From: Rhodospirillales bacterium 47_12_T64
GTDB lineage: Bacteria > Pseudomonadota > Alphaproteobacteria > Kiloniellales > Kiloniellaceae
Reading direction: 5' to 3'
NCBI GenBank assembly: GCA_002162915.1
Contig: MABB01000043.1
Location: 2,380-12,236, forward strand
Length of the DNA stretch: 9,857 bases
This document shows positions 6,809 through 9,857 of this stretch, piece by piece (within the stretch, counting starts at the first letter, position 1; every line of letters begins with the position of its first letter). The translations under genes and the position numbers were made by a program. The notes beneath the pieces were generated by a model. That model saw nothing but the letters and a program-made list of their open reading frames with translations, did no database searches and had not been told where the DNA came from.

Positions 6809-6990
6809 GGCATACACATAACAAACGCTACGATTATAAACTCGTAGTCTTTTTGTCCACCCTGTCAACTTGCCTTTGTTACGCAAGAGGTTATGAAGAC
6901 TCGAGGCTCTCGTCAAGGTCTTGTTTTGAATTTTGACACTTTTAAGACAAAGAATGCCTTTTTTGACATATTTCCCAATATATTTTGGGA

Positions 6991-7088
6991 CAAAAAAAGA
7001 CCGCCGGCAAAAGCCGGCGGCAAGTCAACAGGGAGGCATCGTAATAAACTAAGTTAGTAATAAACTAACTAAAACCATGTGTTGATAT
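6991..7088 (-). ncRNA. Candidate small RNA with its own promoter and terminator
   Basis: Reading leftwards on the - strand, TTAACC (7119-7124) and a perfect TATAAT (7095-7100) are 18 bases apart, putting the 5' end near 7088. The transcript would have a 7-base hairpin, AGTTAGT-TTATT-ACTAACT (7052-7070). An open stretch with CCTCCCT (near 7030-7036) follows; this is complementary to ribosome binding sites. It ends in the strong terminator CCGCCGGC-TTTT-GCCGGCGG (7001-7020) followed by TCTTTTTTT. At about 100 bases this is the shape of trans-acting small RNAs in alphaproteobacteria, some of which carry CCUCC-type loops. Nothing shows that it is expressed; the terminator could merely back up the dehydrogenase operon. 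Confidence 0.38.
6992..7020 (-). terminator. Strong intrinsic terminator on the - strand
   Basis: On the - strand the 8-base GC stem CCGCCGGC/GCCGGCGG (7001-7008 and 7013-7020) with a TTTT loop is followed by TCTTTTTTT. On the + strand no T-run follows, so it acts on leftward transcripts only. It lies about 250 bases beyond the dehydrogenase stop codon, which suggests it belongs to a separate transcript. Confidence 0.85.
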
Positions 7089-7184
7089 TACAAGATTATA
7101 ACAAACCAACTAAAAATTGGTTAACATCTAAAATATTATCTCTGTTAATAGAGATTTAAGAACGTTCCTTAGAATTTCAAGTGC

Positions 7185-7219
7185 AAAAAAGAGGGACCTC
7201 AATAAAAAAGATCCCCCTC
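7185..7219 (-). terminator. Probable terminator of the permease-dehydrogenase operon
   Basis: Reading on the - strand, GAGGGGGA (7212-7219) can pair with TCCCTC (7191-7196), leaving two G unpaired, and TTTTTT (7185-7190) follows. It lies 56 bases after the dehydrogenase stop. The stem is short and the loop of 15 bases is T-rich, so it is weaker than the other terminators here. Confidence 0.45.
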
Positions 7220-7274
7220 AACAATAATAACAACTAAATCAAGTTAAATAGAACAATAATAATGCTTTGAAGTA

Positions 7275-8063
7275 TTATTGTGCCATCCACCCACCATCAA
7301 TCGAATAGGGAGCCCCTGTCATTTGGGATGCAGCATCACTACTCAGGAAAACAGCCAGGTCTCCGATTTGCTCAGGGGTTGAAAAATCCTGTGTCGGAGT
7401 CTTTTCAGAGACTAAAACTCTCTTTTCTTCATCAAAACTCCGCCCACTCTCATTGGCTCTGGCCTCTATTTGAGCACGAACAAGGTCGGTCAAAACCCAA
7501 CCAGGGCAGATCGCATTGGCTGTAATACCTTGCGTTGCGACTTCAAGAGCAACGGCCTTCGTCAAACCGACTACGCCGTGTTTTGCGGCCACATAAGCAG
7601 ATTTATTCGGAGAAGCCGTCAATCCATGTGCAGAAGCAACGTTGATGATCCGCCCCCACCCTTTTTCCTTCATCCCAGGTAAAGCAGCTTTGATGGTGTG
7701 AAAAGCTGAAGAGAGGTTAATCGCAATGACTGCGTCCCAACGCTCTTCTGCGAACTCGTCGACGGGAGAGACATTTTGAATTCCGGCATTATTAACAAGA
7801 ATATCCACAGAGCCAAACAGATCCTGTGCCTGCTTGATTAGACCGCGAATTTCTTCGGGTTTTGACATGTCAGCCCCCGAATAGCCGACGCGTACTCCAT
7901 GGTCAGATTTAATTTTTGCCTCCAATGCTGCGATCTCATCTCTGTCACCAAATCCATTGAGCATAATATCAACACCTTGGGCGGCAAGCCTCTCGGCAAT
8001 ACCTTTACCTATTCCGCTGGTCGAACCTGTAATTACCGCGGCTTTCCCCTTGAGGTCGGGCAT
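7275..8063 (-). CDS. bdhA: 3-hydroxybutyrate dehydrogenase, short-chain dehydrogenase family
   Basis: This 262-residue cytoplasmic enzyme should interconvert (R)-3-hydroxybutyrate and acetoacetate with NAD, a step in using poly-hydroxybutyrate or external hydroxybutyrate. The nucleotide site TGSTSGIG is at 12-19 and NNAG at 91-94. The catalytic set is Asn116, Ser144, Tyr157 and Lys161. Substrate-binding residues known from the Pseudomonas fragi enzyme are all present with a shift of two: Gln96, His146, Lys154, Trp189 and Trp259. This agreement makes hydroxybutyrate much more likely than a general short-chain dehydrogenase role. The start ATG has a good AGGAG (bases 8070-8074) six bases upstream. 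It follows the AEC permease gene by 37 bases on the same strand, so the two are probably one operon. Length is typical of the family. Confidence 0.93.
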   Translation of the reverse strand: MPDLKGKAAVITGSTSGIGKGIAERLAAQGVDIMLNGFGDRDEIAALEAKIKSDHGVRVGYSGADMSKPEEIRGLIKQAQDLFGSVDILVNNAGIQNVSPVDEFAEERWDAVIAINLSSAFHTIKAALPGMKEKGWGRIINVASAHGLTASPNKSAYVAAKHGVVGLTKAVALEVATQGITANAICPGWVLTDLVRAQIEARANESGRSFDEEKRVLVSEKTPTQDFSTPEQIGDLAVFLSSDAASQMTGAPYSIDGGWMAQ

Positions 8064-8100
8064 AAGCTTCTCCTGTTAATTTCTGTATTATAGAAGGACG

Positions 8101-9060
8101 TTATCTGGGAAGAATGTTCACATAGTATGCGATTAACACCGTTACCGTGACAACTGATAGAATTGTTGAGGCCAACACAATAGACGCAGCACGAGCACTA
8201 AAGACACCATATTGTTGCGCCAGAATAAAAACGTTCACGCCTGTCGGTTGCGCCGCCAGTATAACAGCAACAGCCGCCCACAAAGGAGGCACATCGATTA
8301 CGAAGAAGACCAGAAAAGCAACAATTGAAGGATAAACAACTGTCTTGAGGCCTACGATTAAAAAGCTTTGTTTGAGATCTCCAGACAGCTTAAATCCTGT
8401 CAGGGAAACACCGAGAGAAAAGAGAGCGCACGGAACAACGGCTCCACCCATGATGGATGTGAACCGATCCAATAAGGGAAAGAGCTCCATGCCAGAAAAT
8501 TGATAAATCCCCCCCAGGGTCAATCCGATAATAATGGGATTTCGAACAATCGATTTCACCAGTGCCCGTCCCATTGCCTGAACACCTTGTCCAGAGCCTT
8601 GCTCTCGCGACAAATCATACTCCGTTAACATGGAGGTGAGCGCCATAAGTATCGGCGCCTGAAAGGCAATCAGCATTGTAAGCGGCACCATCCCCTCATC
8701 CCCAAAAGCCGAGTAAACCAATGGGAACCCCAACAAAAGCAAGTTGCCATAGGTCGCTCCCATGGCCATCACGGCCGATTCCTTTAGTTGATGACCATAA
8801 AAGAACCGCCCGAGCAGGGCGCTAAATGTAAAGATGAGAAGAGATACACTATAAAAAGAAATGATCAGGGAAAAATCCAGGTCATCCGAGATATTTCCTA
8901 GCGCCATCGTTCTAAATAAAAGCGCTGGAATTGCGAGATAATAGACAAAGAAGGATAACCCCTTCAATGCTGAACCTGCTACCCATCCCTTACGCCCAAT
9001 GACATAACCACAAAGAATAATCGCAAACACAGGCAAAACAATTTCGAGACTGATAATCAT
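8101..9060 (-). CDS. AEC (auxin efflux carrier) family permease
   Basis: This 319-residue protein is an inner-membrane carrier with about ten hydrophobic helices and almost no soluble part. Family features visible are the first helix with CGYVIGRKGW (17-26), GATYGNLLLLGFPL (101-114) with the conserved Asn before a Pro-containing helix break, PCALFSLGVSL (210-220), and AAQPTGVNVFILAQQYG (269-285), which carries the second Pro/Asn crossover. Bacterial AEC proteins move carboxylates such as malonate or malate, but the substrate varies. As it is the first gene of a pair with hydroxybutyrate dehydrogenase, transport of hydroxybutyrate or a related short acid is a reasonable guess, not shown by sequence. 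The ATG at 9060 has only a weak GAAG before it; it overlaps the stop of a 30-codon upstream frame by ATGA. Confidence 0.88.
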   Translation of the reverse strand: MIISLEIVLPVFAIILCGYVIGRKGWVAGSALKGLSFFVYYLAIPALLFRTMALGNISDDLDFSLIISFYSVSLLIFTFSALLGRFFYGHQLKESAVMAMGATYGNLLLLGFPLVYSAFGDEGMVPLTMLIAFQAPILMALTSMLTEYDLSREQGSGQGVQAMGRALVKSIVRNPIIIGLTLGGIYQFSGMELFPLLDRFTSIMGGAVVPCALFSLGVSLTGFKLSGDLKQSFLIVGLKTVVYPSIVAFLVFFVIDVPPLWAAVAVILAAQPTGVNVFILAQQYGVFSARAASIVLASTILSVVTVTVLIAYYVNILPR

Positions 9061-9149
9061 CTGCTTCTACCACTGGCCCTGCCACTGCCCCTAGCGTCCA
9101 ATGAACCATAAAATCCAAGAACAAGATCACCACTTCGAAACCTACTCAT
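9057..9149 (-). CDS. Short upstream open reading frame before the AEC gene, doubtful
   Basis: A 30-codon frame begins at ATG 9149 and its TGA overlaps the AEC start as ATGA, an arrangement used for translational coupling. The product begins MSRFRSGDLVLGFYGSLDAR and ends in Gly, Ser and Arg. The Gly/Ser-rich end comes from two imperfect 12-base repeats (9070-9081 and 9082-9093, 10 of 12 equal). I see no ribosome binding site of note and do not recognise the peptide. It may be chance, a leader that couples translation, or debris of the neighbouring cut gene. Confidence 0.2.
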   Translation of the reverse strand: MSRFRSGDLVLGFYGSLDARGSGRASGRSR

Positions 9150-9238
9150 GATTTAAATAAACCATCCAAACCTTGCCTATGTTTTTCTTTTTGCTCGATT
9201 TCGGCTTGAGCTCGCTTAATTTCGCCCTCTAACTCACA
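9146..9238 (-). pseudogene. 3' remnant of a gene cut by the insertion sequence, possibly HsdS-like
   Basis: On the - strand 30 codons run open from the edge of the insertion sequence to a TGA at 9146-9148. They encode a charged helix that includes ELEGEIKRAQAEIEQKEKHR (from the second codon) and then QGLDGLFKS. Such a Lys/Glu-rich helix ending in GL..LFKS is reminiscent of the C-terminal coiled coil of type I restriction specificity subunits (HsdS). The usual following LHxLMTG-type tail is absent, and the frame stops where it should begin. The simplest reading is that the IS5-type element inserted in, or recombined with, a gene that ran leftwards. The HsdS identity is only a suggestion, and the fragment could also be ordinary noncoding sequence. 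Confidence 0.35.
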
Positions 9239-9857
9239 GAGACCTCAGCAAAACTCCTTCCTTTTCACATTTGATCTTATTTAGTATTTTTTGTTTATGA
9301 AACAAAGCTTCAAAACACAGCCCGCCCTTTTCGCTACACATGACCTTCTCGATCACCCCGCGTTGAACGCGCTTGAGGGTATCGAAAGGTTGATCGACTG
9401 GTCAGCCTTGGAGCCATTGTTACCTCAAGGAGAAGGTCGTACAGGTCGTCCGGGTTATGCGTCGATGACGTTGTTTCGGGCATTGTTACTGGGAATTTGG
9501 CACAATTTATCTGATGTCAAACTGGAGGCACAACTAGCCCGGGATTTGATGTTTCGAAAGTTCTGTCGCCTTGAAATGGATCAGGGGGTGCCCCAAGCCT
9601 CGACCATCGGACGCTTCCGGGTTGCGTTGGAAAAGTCAGGACATCTGGACGCGGTGCTTACACAGATCAATGATCAGCTTAGCCACTCAAACGTGATCCT
9701 TCAAGAGGGCCGTGTCGCTATCGTTGATGCCACGTTGGTGGAGGCTGCACAAAGCGGATTTAGCAAGGCTGATCCCGAGGCAGGCTCTCATGTAAAGAGT
9801 AATGCAAAAGGCAAGGTTCAGGCCAAATGGGGCTATCAGGCATTTGTAAACTGTGAC
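9239..9857 (+). mobile_element. IS5-family insertion sequence, left part only
   Basis: The transposase frame starts at 9297 and the element runs past the window edge. Its left end is probably near 9239, where GAGACCTCAGCAAAACTCC begins; several IS5-family elements have terminal repeats starting GAGACCT.GCA. The right terminal repeat and the target duplication are outside the window, so the exact end is not proven. Confidence 0.65.
9297..9857 (+). CDS. IS5-family transposase, 3' end outside the window
   Basis: The frame is open for 187 codons from ATG 9297 to the window edge; full-length relatives are roughly 320-360 residues. The N-terminal domain has the IS5 pattern: GRPGYASMTLFRALLLGIWH (50-69), LSDVKLEAQLARDLMFRKFC (71-90), and the STIGRFR segment (102-108). 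The first catalytic Asp of the DDE triad is Asp144 in IVDATLVEAA; the second Asp and the Glu would lie beyond the edge. The later GYQAFVNCD fits the beta strand that leads to the second Asp. No frameshift or stop is seen in the visible part, so the copy may be intact. There is no clear ribosome binding site, in keeping with low transposase expression. Confidence 0.92.
   Translation, partial: MKQSFKTQPALFATHDLLDHPALNALEGIERLIDWSALEPLLPQGEGRTGRPGYASMTLFRALLLGIWHNLSDVKLEAQLARDLMFRKFCRLEMDQGVPQASTIGRFRVALEKSGHLDAVLTQINDQLSHSNVILQEGRVAIVDATLVEAAQSGFSKADPEAGSHVKSNAKGKVQAKWGYQAFVNCD

Larger units (their letters stand above)
6809..7274. other. AT-rich intergenic region between hsp20 and the dehydrogenase gene
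   Basis: I find no convincing protein gene in these 466 bases. The stretch holds the backup terminator at 6828-6854, two copies of TTTTGACA (6931-6938 and 6961-6968, 30 bases apart), a small hairpin TCCCAA/TTGGGA (6973-6990), the - strand candidate small RNA (6991-7088), a TTAA-N7-TTAA motif (7145-7159) and the probable terminator of the - strand dehydrogenase gene (7185-7219). Two 12-base direct repeats, GTAATAAACTAA (7041-7052 and 7057-7068), create a 7-base hairpin. Confidence 0.7.

Noticed and set aside
6547..6824. - strand frames overlapping hsp20
   Set aside because: They run through the hsp20 coding sequence and its terminator; hsp20 is a clear family member, so these are shadows.
6893..7057. 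54-codon + strand frame (MKTRGSRQGL...)
   Set aside because: The purine-rich AAGAGG is only 2 bases from the ATG, part of the peptide is just the translated - strand terminator hairpin, and the rest is low-complexity AT-rich sequence with no family likeness.
7041..7068. CRISPR-like or integration repeat
   Set aside because: Only two 12-base copies with a 4-base gap are present, and they form a simple hairpin; there is no array.

Overview
The window looks like chromosome of a Gram-negative alphaproteobacterium of moderate GC content. The grounds are family resemblance: a cysteine-free ribosomal protein L31, a DUF1465 protein, an MsbA-related ABC exporter, an Hsp20 with the alphaproteobacterial N-terminus behind a ROSE-like RNA thermometer, and a poly-hydroxybutyrate-type 3-hydroxybutyrate dehydrogenase. 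No genus can be named from the sequence alone.

Left part (1-3187, + strand): three envelope genes in a row. They are the 3' end of a proline-rich OmpA-like protein, a MotA/TolQ/ExbB-type proton-channel subunit with a cytoplasmic helical tail, and, 6 bases further on, its MotB-like partner. The partner has one membrane helix with the expected aspartate, a very long coiled coil and an OmpA-type peptidoglycan-binding domain. Together they would form an ion-driven stator-like machine linking the inner membrane to the cell wall. No flagellar, Tol-Pal, TonB or Zorya effector genes are beside it.

Middle (3239-6808): a type I ABC exporter on the - strand; rpmE divergent from it; a strong terminator after rpmE whose loop also holds the stop codon of the convergent DUF1465 gene; then hsp20 with a probable RpoH promoter, three tandem hairpins of which the last masks the ribosome binding site, and its own terminator.

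Right part (6809-9857): an AT-rich intergenic stretch of about 460 bases contains a candidate small RNA on the - strand (TATAAT promoter, hairpin, CCUCCCU motif, strong terminator). Next is a - strand pair, an AEC-family permease followed 37 bases later by 3-hydroxybutyrate dehydrogenase. At the far right an IS5-family insertion sequence runs off the window. Next to it lies a 31-codon open fragment that reads like the C-terminal helix of a gene cut by the element.

No clearly new defence or enzyme system was found. The best leads are the stator pair with the long coiled coil, the thermometer, the candidate small RNA and the IS-cut gene remnant.
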